NCBI GenBank assembly: GCA_964507325.1
Contig: CAZDQL010000077.1
Span: forward strand, 1 to 30,433
Direction: 5' to 3'
Source: CAZDQL01 sp964507325
GTDB lineage: Bacteria > Planctomycetota > UBA1135 > GCA-002686595
DNA length: 30,433 nucleotides
Shown here: piece after piece, positions 6,850 through 15,400 of the stretch
Position numbering within the stretch: the first letter of the stretch is position 1
Layout of the letters: the number at the start of each line of letters is the position of its first letter
Program-made: the position numbers and the translations under genes
Notes under the pieces: generated by a model
What the model was told of the DNA's origin: nothing
The model's database searches: none
The model's input: the letters and a program-made list of their open reading frames with translations, nothing else

Positions 6850-8451
6850 ATGGCGATTCGCATCTACGACACCCTACGCCGCGAGCGAGTGGAGCTCGAA
6901 CCGCTCGACCCCGGCGCCATCGGCATGTACGTCTGCGGCCCGACGGTTTACGACGACTGCCACATCGGGCATCTGATGGGGCCGGTGGTCTTCGACAGCG
7001 TGGCGCGCTGGCTGCGCGCGCGCGGTTTCGGGGTGCGCTTCGTCAACAACATCACCGACATCGACGACAAGATCATCAACCGCGCCCTGGCCAGCGGCGA
7101 GGAGTGGCGCTCGATCGCCGAGCGCTACACCGGTCAGTACGTCCGGTTCCTCGAGGAGCTCGGGGTGGTGACGATCACCGACACTCCCCGCTGCACCGAC
7201 TACGTGCCGAAGATGGTGGCCTTCATCCAGGAGCTGGTCGACGCCGGCCAGGCCTACGAGGCCTCCGACGGGGTCTACTTCGAGGTCTCGGAGCACGCCG
7301 GCTACGGCAAGCTCTCCGGGCGCCGGCTGGAGGAGATGCAGGCCGGGGAGCGGGTCGGCACCAAGACCGACCTGCGCAACCCCGCCGACTTCGCCCTGTG
7401 GAAGAAGGCCAAGCCCGGGGAGCCCACCTGGGAGAGTCCCTGGGGGCCGGGACGCCCGGGCTGGCACATCGAGTGCTCGGTGATGTCCTCGATCCTGCTC
7501 GGGTCCGCGTTCGACATCCACGGCGGCGGGGACGACCTCAAGTTCCCACACCACGAGAACGAAATCGCCCAGAGCGAGGCCCACGGCGACGGATTCGCCC
7601 GCATCTGGATGCACAACGGCCTGGTCCAGTACGGCGGTCGCAAGATCTCCAAGAGCGATCCGCGCATGCAGGACCCCGAGTTCGCGCGGCAGTTCCAGGC
7701 GCGCTGGCTGATCGACACCTACGGCCCGGCGGCGGTGCGCTTCTTCCTGGTGCGCAGCCCCTACCGGCGGCCGGTCGACTTCGAGCCCAAGAACCTGGAG
7801 GACGCCCGCAAGGGTCTCGCGCGGCTGCACCGCCTTCTGGGGGAGAGGCTCGAGGAGCCCGCCACACCCCAGCTCGACGAGATCCTCGCGCGCCCCTTGC
7901 CCGCGGCTCTCGCCGACCGGCGCGACCGCTTCTGCGCCGCGATGGACGACGACTTCTCCAGCGGGGAGGCGGTGGCGGAGCTGTTCAGCCTGGCCAAGCT
8001 GGCGAGCGACGAGACGGGGGAGGGGCGCGAGCAGGCGCTGGCGCTGATGCGCGACCTCGGACGTCTGCTCGGACTCCTGGAGCCCGGTGATCGCCAGCGC
8101 ATGGGGGGGACGCCGGAGGTCGCGGATGAGCGCCTCGGACGGGTGGTCGAGGCCCTCCTGAACGTGCGACGCAGCGCGCGCGCCGGACGCGACTTCGCCA
8201 CCGCCGACGGATTGCGCGACCTCGTCGTGGGGCAGGGGATCTCGGTCGCCGACGGAGCCGAGGGGTCCGACTGGGAGCTCGCTGGCGCGTCGGAGGGAGC
8301 GCTCGCCGCGCTCCTCGACGGGGCGCTCGAGCTGCGCCGCGCCGCGCGCGAGCGGGGGGACTTCGCCACCGCCGACGCCCTGCGCGATGGACTGACCGCG
8401 GCGGGCGTGACCGTTCGCGACGGAGCCCAGGGTTCGACGTGGGAGTGCTAG
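6850..8451 (+). CDS. cysS: Cysteinyl-tRNA synthetase with duplicated C-terminal module
   Basis: A 533-residue class I aminoacyl-tRNA synthetase that charges tRNA-Cys with cysteine in the cytoplasm. Visible hallmarks are the HIGH motif (38-41), the KMSKS loop as KISKS (265-269), and the zinc ligands Cys29, Cys209, His234 and Glu238. E. coli CysS is about 460 residues; the excess here is a second copy of the C-terminal module. Residues 434-477 and 490-533 align without gaps at 23 of 44 identities (both contain RDFATAD or GDFATAD, then LRD, then a G-S-x-W-E ending). In ordinary CysS this module occurs once at the end of the anticodon-binding region. The ATG at 6850 is chosen because the conserved start MAIRIYDTL follows directly; upstream in-frame sequence is not conserved. 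The gene is convergent with ruvX, with a 15-base gap. Confidence 0.96.
   Translation: MAIRIYDTLRRERVELEPLDPGAIGMYVCGPTVYDDCHIGHLMGPVVFDSVARWLRARGFGVRFVNNITDIDDKIINRALASGEEWRSIAERYTGQYVRFLEELGVVTITDTPRCTDYVPKMVAFIQELVDAGQAYEASDGVYFEVSEHAGYGKLSGRRLEEMQAGERVGTKTDLRNPADFALWKKAKPGEPTWESPWGPGRPGWHIECSVMSSILLGSAFDIHGGGDDLKFPHHENEIAQSEAHGDGFARIWMHNGLVQYGGRKISKSDPRMQDPEFARQFQARWLIDTYGPAAVRFFLVRSPYRRPVDFEPKNLEDARKGLARLHRLLGERLEEPATPQLDEILARPLPAALADRRDRFCAAMDDDFSSGEAVAELFSLAKLASDETGEGREQALALMRDLGRLLGLLEPGDRQRMGGTPEVADERLGRVVEALLNVRRSARAGRDFATADGLRDLVVGQGISVADGAEGSDWELAGASEGALAALLDGALELRRAARERGDFATADALRDGLTAAGVTVRDGAQGSTWEC
8149..8448 (+). repeat. Two copies of a 44-codon module in cysS
   Basis: Codons 434-477 (8149-8280) and 490-533 (8317-8448) encode related 44-residue modules with 52% identity, separated by a 12-residue spacer. 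The similarity is at the protein level and the DNA has drifted, so the duplication is not recent. Confidence 0.85.
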
Positions 8452-8466
8452 GAGCCTGCGCCTGGC

Positions 8467-8901
8467 TCAGTAGCCCGGCTCCCCCGACGCGATCCAGTCC
8501 TCGAGCAGGATCGCCGCACTCCAGGCGTCGCGCCGCGCCTTGCGGGCCTCTCCGGTGTGCCCCGCCTCCACCAGGCGCGTCTCGGCCTCCTTGGTGCTGA
8601 GGCGCTCGTCGACGCGCACCACCTGGACCTCCGGGAAACGCTGCGCCAAGCCTTGGCAGAAGCGGTCCACCTCTGCCGCGCGCGCGCCGGCGCTGCCGTC
8701 CATGTTCAGGGGCTGGCCGACGACGAAGACGTCCACCTGCCGTTCGGAGCAGAGCTCGGCCACGCGGTCGAAGAGGGTGGGGCCGTCTCCGGGCCCGCGG
8801 AAGGTCTCGAGCGGCTCGACGGTCACCCGCAGGGCGTCGGCGACCGCGAAGCCGGTGCGCTTCGTGCCGTGGTCGATCCCCAGGGCGCAGCCGCCGCTCA
8901 T
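8467..8901 (-). CDS. ruvX: Putative pre-16S rRNA nuclease / Holliday junction resolvase-like protein (RuvX/YqgF)
   Basis: A 144-residue RNase H-fold protein of the RuvX/YqgF family. It begins ALGIDHGTKRTGFAVAD, with the first catalytic Asp at about 10, and has VVGQPLNMDGS, VDERLSTKEAE and the late Asp in ARRDAWSAAILLEDW. The E. coli homologue matures the 5' end of 16S rRNA; a Holliday junction role has also been proposed. The ATG at 8901 overlaps the stop codon of the upstream guanylyltransferase gene as ATGA, so it is the last gene of a coupled lipoprotein-lgt-guanylyltransferase-ruvX run. Length is normal for the family. Confidence 0.9.
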   Translation of the reverse strand: MSGGCALGIDHGTKRTGFAVADALRVTVEPLETFRGPGDGPTLFDRVAELCSERQVDVFVVGQPLNMDGSAGARAAEVDRFCQGLAQRFPEVQVVRVDERLSTKEAETRLVEAGHTGEARKARRDAWSAAILLEDWIASGEPGY

Positions 8902-9950
8902 CGACGCTCCGGCGGGAGCCCCTCCACCAGGCCCCGGATCTCCTCGGCGCGCGACCGGGGGCAGACCAGGAGCGCGTCTCCAGAGCGCACCACGATCAGG
9001 TTCTCGACCCCGATCAGCGCCGTCAGGTTGCCCGGCTCGGTGTAGACGATGTTGCGGCGGGCGTCGCGGGTCTCCAGCTGACCCCCTCCGGTCCCGCAGT
9101 TGCCGGCGGGGTCGGTGGGCAGCACCTCCGGCAGCGACGTCCAGGAGCCCACGTCGTTCCAGGCGTAGTCGACGGGAATCACCGCTCGATTCTCGGCGCG
9201 CTCCATCACCCCCACGTCGACCGGCTGGGGCTCGAGGCCGTCGTAGACCTGCTCCAGGTCGCGGGGGTCGGCATCGCGCAGCGCCTCCCAGGTGGCGCTG
9301 GCGTGCTCCGCCAGGGCGGCGCTGATCGCCGCCGTGGCCCACACGAACATCCCACCGTTCCACAGGAAGGTGCCCGCCGCCAGGAACTCCTCGGCGCTGG
9401 CGGGGTCCGGTTTCTCGACGAAGCGCGCCACGCGATGGACCGGCCAGCCGTCGATCTTTCCCTGGCTCTCTCCGACCTCGATGTAGCCGTAGCCGGTGGC
9501 GGCGAAGGTGGGGCGGATGCCGAAGGTCACCAGCGAGCCCCGATTCGCGACCGCGAGGGCCGCCTGCAGGCTGGAGTGGAAGGCGCTCTCGGGGGAGATC
9601 ACGTGGTCGGCGGGGAGCACGATCTGCAGCGCCTGCGGGTCCCGGCGCAGGATCTCGGCGTTGGCCAGGGCCACGCAGGGCAGGGTGTTGCGGCCGACCG
9701 GCTCCAGCAGGAGGTTCTCCTCCGGGAGCGCGGGCAGCACCTCCCGCACCAGGGCGGCGTGTTCGATCCCCGCCACCACGAGCACGCGTTCGTCGGGGAT
9801 CTCCGTGCCCAAGCGCGCGCGGGTGGCGGCCAGCATGGCGCGCTCCCCCGCGACGCTCAGGAACTGCTTGGGGCGCGAGTGGCGGCTGGCGGGCCAGAAG
9901 CGGGTCCCCGATCCGCCCGCCATGATCACTGCGTAGGTGGGGCGTGTCAC
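8898..9950 (-). CDS. Mannose-1-phosphate guanylyltransferase
   Basis: A 350-residue nucleotidyltransferase making GDP-mannose from mannose 1-phosphate and GTP, a precursor of mannose-containing glycans. It starts YAVIMAGGSGTRFWPASR and continues RPKQF, the signature of GMP-type mannose pyrophosphorylases. PADHVI carries the metal-binding Asp, and FVEKPD, WNGGMFVW and DYAWNDVGSW are further family blocks. The phosphomannose isomerase domain of bifunctional ManC/AlgA enzymes is absent: the protein ends soon after a short left-handed-helix-like region containing LTALIGVENLIVV. The GTG start at 9950 overlaps the lgt-like stop as GTGA. Confidence 0.93.
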   Translation of the reverse strand: MTRPTYAVIMAGGSGTRFWPASRHSRPKQFLSVAGERAMLAATRARLGTEIPDERVLVVAGIEHAALVREVLPALPEENLLLEPVGRNTLPCVALANAEILRRDPQALQIVLPADHVISPESAFHSSLQAALAVANRGSLVTFGIRPTFAATGYGYIEVGESQGKIDGWPVHRVARFVEKPDPASAEEFLAAGTFLWNGGMFVWATAAISAALAEHASATWEALRDADPRDLEQVYDGLEPQPVDVGVMERAENRAVIPVDYAWNDVGSWTSLPEVLPTDPAGNCGTGGGQLETRDARRNIVYTEPGNLTALIGVENLIVVRSGDALLVCPRSRAEEIRGLVEGLPPERR

Positions 9951-10711
9951 GGCGGGGAGTCTACCCCGCGGGCACGCGCGGTCCCCAGGGCCAGGGCCGC
10001 GAGTGCCGCCGCGATCATCCCAGCCGAGAGCCACTGGGCCTGGCTCAGGCCCAGCTGGTGGGTGGGATTCGTGCGCAGGAGCTCGACGGCGAAGCGCTCG
10101 CCCCCTTGCAGGAGGAGGTAGCCCACGAAGGGGGCCCGGCAGTGGCCGCGCCGCTCGAGGCTCAGGAGCAAGAGCGCCGCGAGGCCGCTGGCGACCGCCT
10201 CCAGGAGCGCGGTGGGCACCACGCGCACCCCCGGCCCCAGGGTGTGGGGATAGACCACCGCGTACCAGGCGTCGGACTCGGCGCCACAGCAGGTGGTGTG
10301 GCCTTCGAGGTGGCACCCCACGCGACCGATGGCGTACAACACCAGGAGCCCCGGAGCGACGGCGTCGAAGAACGCCCGCGGGCGGATCCCCCGCAGGCGG
10401 CAGTAGAGCCAAGACGTCCCCAGACCGCCCGCCAGCCCCCCCAGGAACGAGGAGCCGGGGTGAACCAGGGGGGCGTAGATCCAGTAGCGCAGGCAGTCCA
10501 GGCCCCCGCGGTCCAGGGCGTGGGCGTAGATCGCCCCCAGCGCCACCGGAGGGAGCAGGAGGGGCGCCATCCAACCCAGGTGACGCGGAGCGATCCCCCG
10601 GCGCCGCACCCTCGGCGCGCTGATCAGGAGCAGCGTCAGGAGGGCGATCCCGTACACCGATCCCGCAGTGGTCAGGATCAGGGGACCGAGTCGGAAGGTC
10701 TCGGGCAGCAC
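9947..10711 (-). CDS. lgt: Prolipoprotein diacylglyceryl transferase family protein
   Basis: A 254-residue polytopic membrane protein with about seven hydrophobic segments. The Lgt-like core is visible: HPGSSFLGGLAGG, AIGRVGCHLEGHTTCC, RVVPTALLEAVASG, and GGERFAVELLRTNP near the end. Lgt transfers diacylglycerol from phosphatidylglycerol to the lipobox cysteine of preprolipoproteins. The usual signature GRxGNFxNxE is altered to GRVGCHLEGH, with extra cysteines; such Cys-containing variants occur in Lgt-like paralogues, so this may be a second Lgt with a specialised role rather than the housekeeping copy. The GTG start at 10711 lies 6 bases after the stop of a lipoprotein gene, a possible substrate. 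The 3' end overlaps the guanylyltransferase gene by four bases. Confidence 0.8.
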   Translation of the reverse strand: MLPETFRLGPLILTTAGSVYGIALLTLLLISAPRVRRRGIAPRHLGWMAPLLLPPVALGAIYAHALDRGGLDCLRYWIYAPLVHPGSSFLGGLAGGLGTSWLYCRLRGIRPRAFFDAVAPGLLVLYAIGRVGCHLEGHTTCCGAESDAWYAVVYPHTLGPGVRVVPTALLEAVASGLAALLLLSLERRGHCRAPFVGYLLLQGGERFAVELLRTNPTHQLGLSQAQWLSAGMIAAALAALALGTARARGVDSPP

Positions 10712-10717
10712 CGCTCG

Positions 10718-11167
10718 TCACTCGTCCTGAGTCAGTCCGCTCCAGTCACCGCGCATCGTGATCACGCCCTCGGTGGTCGTGATGCGGGCCTCGATGCGAG
10801 GGGAGGAGAGACCCTCGGGGACCGCCAGCACCGGCCCAACCAGGTGGGGGGAGGGAGTGGCCAGTGCGGCGCTCATCAGCAGGTGGGACGACTCCCCCTC
10901 GTCGATGCGCAGATCTCCGTCGAGGTCGTCGAAGACGACGATCTCCACCGCCCGGATCAGGCGCCCGTTGCCCTCGATGCGGAACTTCCCGGGTCCTATG
11001 AGCCTGCCGAGCACCTCGATGGGAGGGCGGCTCTCGATCGTCAGCTCCCCCGCGGACTCGGGCGTCGCCGCCTGCGGCGTCTCTTCGTCGCAGGTGGAGC
11101 GGCAGGACGAGCAGGAGAACAGCAAGAGGGCGGGCAAGAGGGAGCGGAGGGCGCTTTGACGTTCCAT
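10718..11167 (-). CDS. Putative small lipoprotein of unknown function
   Basis: A 149-residue protein. The ATG at 11167 gives a short signal sequence (MERQSALRSL, then PALLLF) ending in a cysteine-rich turn with Cys19, Cys22 and Cys26; L-F-S-C at 16-19 is an imperfect lipobox. After a Thr/Pro/Glu-rich linker the protein is beta-rich and includes D-D-L-D-G-D-L-R-I-D-E-G-E, a dockerin- or calcium-loop-like acidic stretch. I do not recognise the family. It is the first gene after a strong hairpin and directly precedes the lgt-like gene by 6 bases. No Shine-Dalgarno site is seen before the chosen ATG; an upstream in-frame GTG at 11206 would add 13 residues and spoil the signal peptide. Confidence 0.65.
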   Translation of the reverse strand: MERQSALRSLLPALLLFSCSSCRSTCDEETPQAATPESAGELTIESRPPIEVLGRLIGPGKFRIEGNGRLIRAVEIVVFDDLDGDLRIDEGESSHLLMSAALATPSPHLVGPVLAVPEGLSSPRIEARITTTEGVITMRGDWSGLTQDE

Positions 11168-11185
11168 GGCAGACAAGTGGGGGTG

Positions 11186-11220
11186 GTGCCCCGGGGCTGC
11201 GCGCACGAGCCCCGGGGCGC
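11186..11220 (-). terminator. GC-rich hairpin after the 164-residue protein gene
   Basis: A perfect 11-bp inverted repeat (11188-11198 with 11208-11218), extended to 13 pairs by one G-T and one G-C pair, with a 9-nt loop. It begins a few bases after the stop codon of the minus-strand gene at 11225 and sits before the lipoprotein gene. There is no T-tract. It probably ends or attenuates the upstream transcript and separates two operons. Confidence 0.65.
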
Positions 11221-11224
11221 AGCG

Positions 11225-11719
11225 TCAAAAGACGTGGGTGAAGTTGAAGGACATCTCACGTCCGAACGCGTCTCGGACCAGCACCGATCCGGAGTTGCCG
11301 AACAGGTTCATGTCGGTGGCGAGGATCAGCGCCTCGAAGTAGTCGGGCTCGGGCGCGGGCGCGTCGACGAACACCATCGCCTGCGGGTCACCGTTGTTCA
11401 AGGTCAGGAGCGCCTCGCTCACCGGCCCGAAGCGCGCCTGGTCGTAGTGGGCGAAGTCGTCCCCCCGCAGGGCGACCGTCACGCGCCGGTCCCGCTGGAC
11501 CGGGGAGTGGGGCGCCTCCAGCGTCAGCTCCAGCCCGGCGTCCTGCCAGGCCTGGGTCAGGGGGCCACGGGCGGCGGCCGCGAGGGCCTGCTGGGCGGAC
11601 ACGTGGGCGCGCAGGGCGCTGGCGGCCGCGGAGACCGCTCCACAGGGAACGGCGATGGCGATCAGGGCGGCCAGGGCGCCGAGCGCCGCGGCCTTGGGAA
11701 GGCTCGGTTTCCAAGTCAT
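11225..11719 (-). CDS. Small exported or membrane-anchored protein, unknown function
   Basis: A 164-residue protein with an N-terminal hydrophobic segment (about 9-32, ALGALAALIAIAVPCGAVSA) followed by an Ala-rich helix and a beta-rich body ending MSFNFTHVF. The N-terminus could be a signal peptide or a single membrane anchor. I do not recognise a family and no catalytic motif is visible. The ATG at 11719 has a clear AGGAG ribosome-binding site whose first bases belong to the TAG stop codon of the upstream 186-residue protein gene, 12 bases away, so the two are an operon and probably coupled. The alternative that it is a pilin-like or TadE-like protein rests only on the N-terminal helix and is weak. 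Confidence 0.7.
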   Translation of the reverse strand: MTWKPSLPKAAALGALAALIAIAVPCGAVSAAASALRAHVSAQQALAAAARGPLTQAWQDAGLELTLEAPHSPVQRDRRVTVALRGDDFAHYDQARFGPVSEALLTLNNGDPQAMVFVDAPAPEPDYFEALILATDMNLFGNSGSVLVRDAFGREMSFNFTHVF

Positions 11720-11731
11720 GGCATAGATCTC

Positions 11732-12292
11732 CTAGAAGCTCCCCGTGAAGCAGCTCTCACCCCCGGTCTCGTCCTCGATGCGCAGCTCCCAGTGGGAGGC
11801 GATTGCGCCCTGGACGTTGGTGTTGCTGAAGGAGGCGATCGTGATCGAGTCGGAGGGCACCGAGATGCTCCCGCAACGCAGGTCCGTCAGGCGGTCGGGC
11901 ACCGGCAGCTCGTCGGGGGGATCGACGCCCTTGTTCTCGTAGTACTCGCGGATCTCCACCTCGTCGAGCTGGAGCCCCGGCAGGTTGTTCTTGTCCTGGT
12001 ACATGTGCAGGCACACGTACTCGAATTGCGGGCAGGGGGCCCCGTCGCCGTTCGTCACGTGAATGCCGCCGACGGACACGCCGCCGCCCCTCTTCTTGAT
12101 GTTGCTGGCCACCGCCCTGATGCACTCCGTGTCGACGAAGACGTGGTCGCATTTGAGCGCCCCCGCCACCGGCAGACTCAGCGACGCCTCGGCGGTCTCG
12201 AACCCCGCCACGGCGGGGGCGAGCACCGCCGCCGCGACCCCCAGCCCGGCCACGGCGCGCTGCGCCCGGGCGGTCCATCCTCTCCATTCCAT
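11732..12292 (-). CDS. Secreted six-cysteine protein, unknown function
   Basis: A 186-residue protein. The ATG at 12292 is preceded by GAGGAAG at good spacing and begins a signal peptide (hydrophobic about 14-30, AGLGVAAAVLAPAVAG, possible cut after AEA near 36). The long open frame upstream is antisense-phase sequence of the AsmA-like gene and is rejected. The mature part has six cysteines (48, 57, 87, 94, 140, 181), enough for three disulfides, with VSVGGIHVTNGDG, CPQFEYVCLHMYQD and a beta-rich C-terminus SHWELRIEDETGG. I do not recognise a family. It lies 110 bases after the AsmA-like gene, beyond a hairpin, and is followed closely by the 164-residue protein gene. Confidence 0.7.
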   Translation of the reverse strand: MEWRGWTARAQRAVAGLGVAAAVLAPAVAGFETAEASLSLPVAGALKCDHVFVDTECIRAVASNIKKRGGGVSVGGIHVTNGDGAPCPQFEYVCLHMYQDKNNLPGLQLDEVEIREYYENKGVDPPDELPVPDRLTDLRCGSISVPSDSITIASFSNTNVQGAIASHWELRIEDETGGESCFTGSF

Positions 12293-12377
12293 CTGGTCTT
12301 CCTCGTCTCTCCGCCGGGACCATCCCCGGCGCAACGGGAGACCCACCCGGGCCGGCGCGGGTAGCGCGCCGTCCGCA

Positions 12378-12404
12378 AGAACCGCTGGCGTGGGAAGCGG
12401 TTCT
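12378..12404 (-). terminator. Hairpin overlapping the stop codon of the AsmA-like gene
   Basis: A perfect 9-bp inverted repeat (12378-12386 with 12396-12404) with a 9-nt loop begins inside the TAG stop codon of the AsmA-like gene (12403-12405). No strong T-tract follows. It could terminate or stabilise the 3' end of that long mRNA. Confidence 0.5.
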
Positions 12405-15400
12405 AGAAGCGCGCCGGCAGCTCCGCGTAGCTCGGCAGCGGCAGGCGCCGCCTGCCCGAGGAGGGTGCGAAGAACTGCGAGAAGAGGCCCTGGACCACCA
12501 CCTCCGGGCGCGACATGTCGCCGCGGATGGCGATCCTGAGCAGGCTGTTCTGGATGTAGTACAGGAGGCGCGTCAACGGACCCAACCGATCGATCAGGCT
12601 GTACTGCACCTCCAGGTCCTGCGCCAGGCTGCCGTCGAAGTCCAACGTCCCCCGCCCCACCAGCGACAGGAGATCGCTGCGCACCCGCAGGTCGAAGAGG
12701 TGCACCACCCCCTCCCGGATCGTGAAGCGGCTGTGCATGTCGGAGAAGGTCGCCGTGGTGTCCAGGCCCAGCCGGGAGAAGAGGGCCTGGAAGACGGGGA
12801 TGGCCCACAGGCTGGAATCGGAGAGGCTCAACCGTCCGCCCCCCACGATCCCGGTCAGCTGCCCCAGGTCCCCCCGCAGGCGCAGCGAGACGTCGAGTCG
12901 TCCCTCGTTGGCGAAGTCGGACTGCAGGGCGCCGCGCAGGAGCTGCCCCACCTGCACCTCCCTCATCTGGGTCGCCAGGGCGAAGGGGAAGGGCTCCTCC
13001 ATGTCCACCGCGAAGAGGGAGGCTCCCGCGCCACGTCCCAGGGTCCTGAGGCGCCCCCCTTCGAAGCCTCCGTCGAACTCCTCGATCGTGAGGCGCGGTT
13101 CGACGTACGTCATCAGGAAGGAGGCGTCGTCCAGCCGCCTCCCCGCGAGCTCGCCGAAGAGGGAATCGACCTTGGCCCGTGCACGCACCCGCCCCCCTTC
13201 GACCACCAGGGCGAGGTCGGTCACCTCCGCGGCCCGCACGGCGATCGGCAGGCCGATGTGCACCTCCATCTCCGCCAGGCTCAGCTCGCCCTGGAAGTGC
13301 AGCTCGGTCGCCCCCGCGGGGGACGAGATCAGACGCAACACCCCCCGCTCGATGTCGAAGCGACCGCGGGCGCCGAAATCCTCCAGCAGGGTGCGCATCG
13401 TGCGCGGATCGAGGAAGTAGCGCAGATGCTCGCGATCGATCGGCAGGCCGCGGGCGACGATGCCCGTCTCCAGGACCGCCCCCTCGCTCCCTCTTCGGAA
13501 GCGCAAGTCGGTGAGGGTCACCGGCGTGTACCCCAGCTCCGCCGTCAGGAGGTCTCCCCGCCACAGATCCTCACGGGCGTCCCACGTCACGCGGCCCCGC
13601 AGATCGCGCAAGAGGTCGACCTCGCCCACCTGCAACTCGTCCAGCCGCGCTTGCAGCTCGATGGTGCCGCACTCGAGCGGGTCCCCCTCCTCCTGCGGCA
13701 GCGTCAGGTCGGCGCCGAAGTCGAGCCGACCGGTCAGCCCCAGGTCGCTCAGGTCCAGATTGGCGGTCTCCAGGGCGCCTGTCAGACCCGCGCTGTCGGG
13801 ATCCAGACCCGCCCCGACGAGCTCGATTCGACCGGGGCCTGCGGCGGGGAAGTCCCCCTCCATCCAGACCGGCACGCCGCCTTCGGGACCCGCCCAGCGC
13901 CCGCGCAACCCCAGTCGCACTCGACCGTCCCACGACGTGGGATCCACGCCCTCCCTCGGCTGCGACCAAGTGGCGACGGCGTGGCCCGCGAGGTCCCGCG
14001 TCTCCATGGGGAAGGCGGCGGGGACGGCGCTCAATCCCTGGCTGCCGCCGACCGCCTCCACCTCCATGCGCCCCGGCGCTTCCGGGCCCGTCTGGTAGGC
14101 GGTCACGGAGAGGTCGGCGAACCCGGCCAGCTCGGCCTGGGTCAGGCTACCCAGCACCTCCGGCGCCCGCAGGCCGAGCACCTCGCGCAGGTGGGAGCTC
14201 GAGAGGTCGACCTGGTCGGCCCGCACCTCCCAGCGAGAGGCCCCGTTCAGCGGTCCCGTCGCCTCCACGCGCCCCGTCACGCGCACCGCCCCGCGCGCGG
14301 CGGGCGTGCGGCCCCGGATGTCGATGCGCGAGATCGAACGCCCCTCCGATCCCCGCCCGTCGGTCGCCAGCCAGTAGCTGCCCTCGACCGCCGCGCAGGG
14401 CAAGGGGAACTCCTCCCAGCGGGCGGAGAAGTCGTGGAAGTCCACGCGCAGATCCGTGGCCAGGTCGTACCGCTCGAGGTCTTGGCGGAACTCCAGGCGC
14501 AGTCCGAGGTGACCCCCGCCGGGGGCGTACTCGTTCCACAGGGTCTCGCACCCCCGCACGCCCACCAGCCCGTCGAAGCCCCGCCGCAGCCTCTCGTCGA
14601 CGCGCAGGGAGTCCGCCTCCACCACGAGGTGGAAGGGGCGGGGTCGCATGCGAGTGCCGGGGGGGCGCTCCTGGAAGGGTGGGTAGTGGATCGATCCGAA
14701 GGCGCGCGCCTCTCCGGCGCCGTGATCGCCCGCCAGCTCGAAGAGCCCCAGCTCCCTGGGCAGGGGCCGTCCCCCCTTGTACAGGTGGACCACCAGTCCG
14801 CGGACTCCGGTCAGCGGGAGGGGAAAGCCCTGGTCGCGCAGGTCGCTGCGACGTCCCGGCCAACCGACGTACGCGATCCGCGCGGCCCCCTTGGCTTCGA
14901 CCGCCACCACGCGCTCCGCGCTGCGCAGGAGCTCGTCCTCGGGCGTCCACTCGCGCGGGATGCGCAGACCCAGGGTGAAGTCCGCCTCGCCGGCTGGATC
15001 CAACGCCTGCCACAGGTCCACCAGCCAGGGGCTGTGGTCGGCGAGCTCGAGGATGCGCGGTTCGAGGAGCAGCTCCGCGGAGTGGAACCACAGCTCCGCC
15101 AGTTGCCCCGCCGGAGCCGCCCGCCCGAGCCGCAGGTTGGTCTCGAGGTCGATCCCTTCCCAGCTCGCCCGGGCGCGCCCAACCGCGTGCCAGGCGTCGC
15201 GGTCCCACAGGGCCAAGGGCTCTCCCGGGGTGAAGGACGCCTCGACCGCCAGGGAAGCGTCTCGGACTCGACGCCCGTCCGCGTCCTCGACCCACGGCAG
15301 TCGCAAGCTGCCCCCCTCGAGGGCCAGCCGCACGTCGACCTCCGGCAGGACGTCGCGTCCGAGGACCCAGCGCGCCCTCGTCTCGAGGTCGAAGAGGGCC

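Noticed and set aside
8451..8482. Terminator between cysS and ruvX
   Set aside because: Only short alternative 5-6 bp pairings exist (GGAGCC with GGCTCC or GAGCC with GGCTC), too weak to call.
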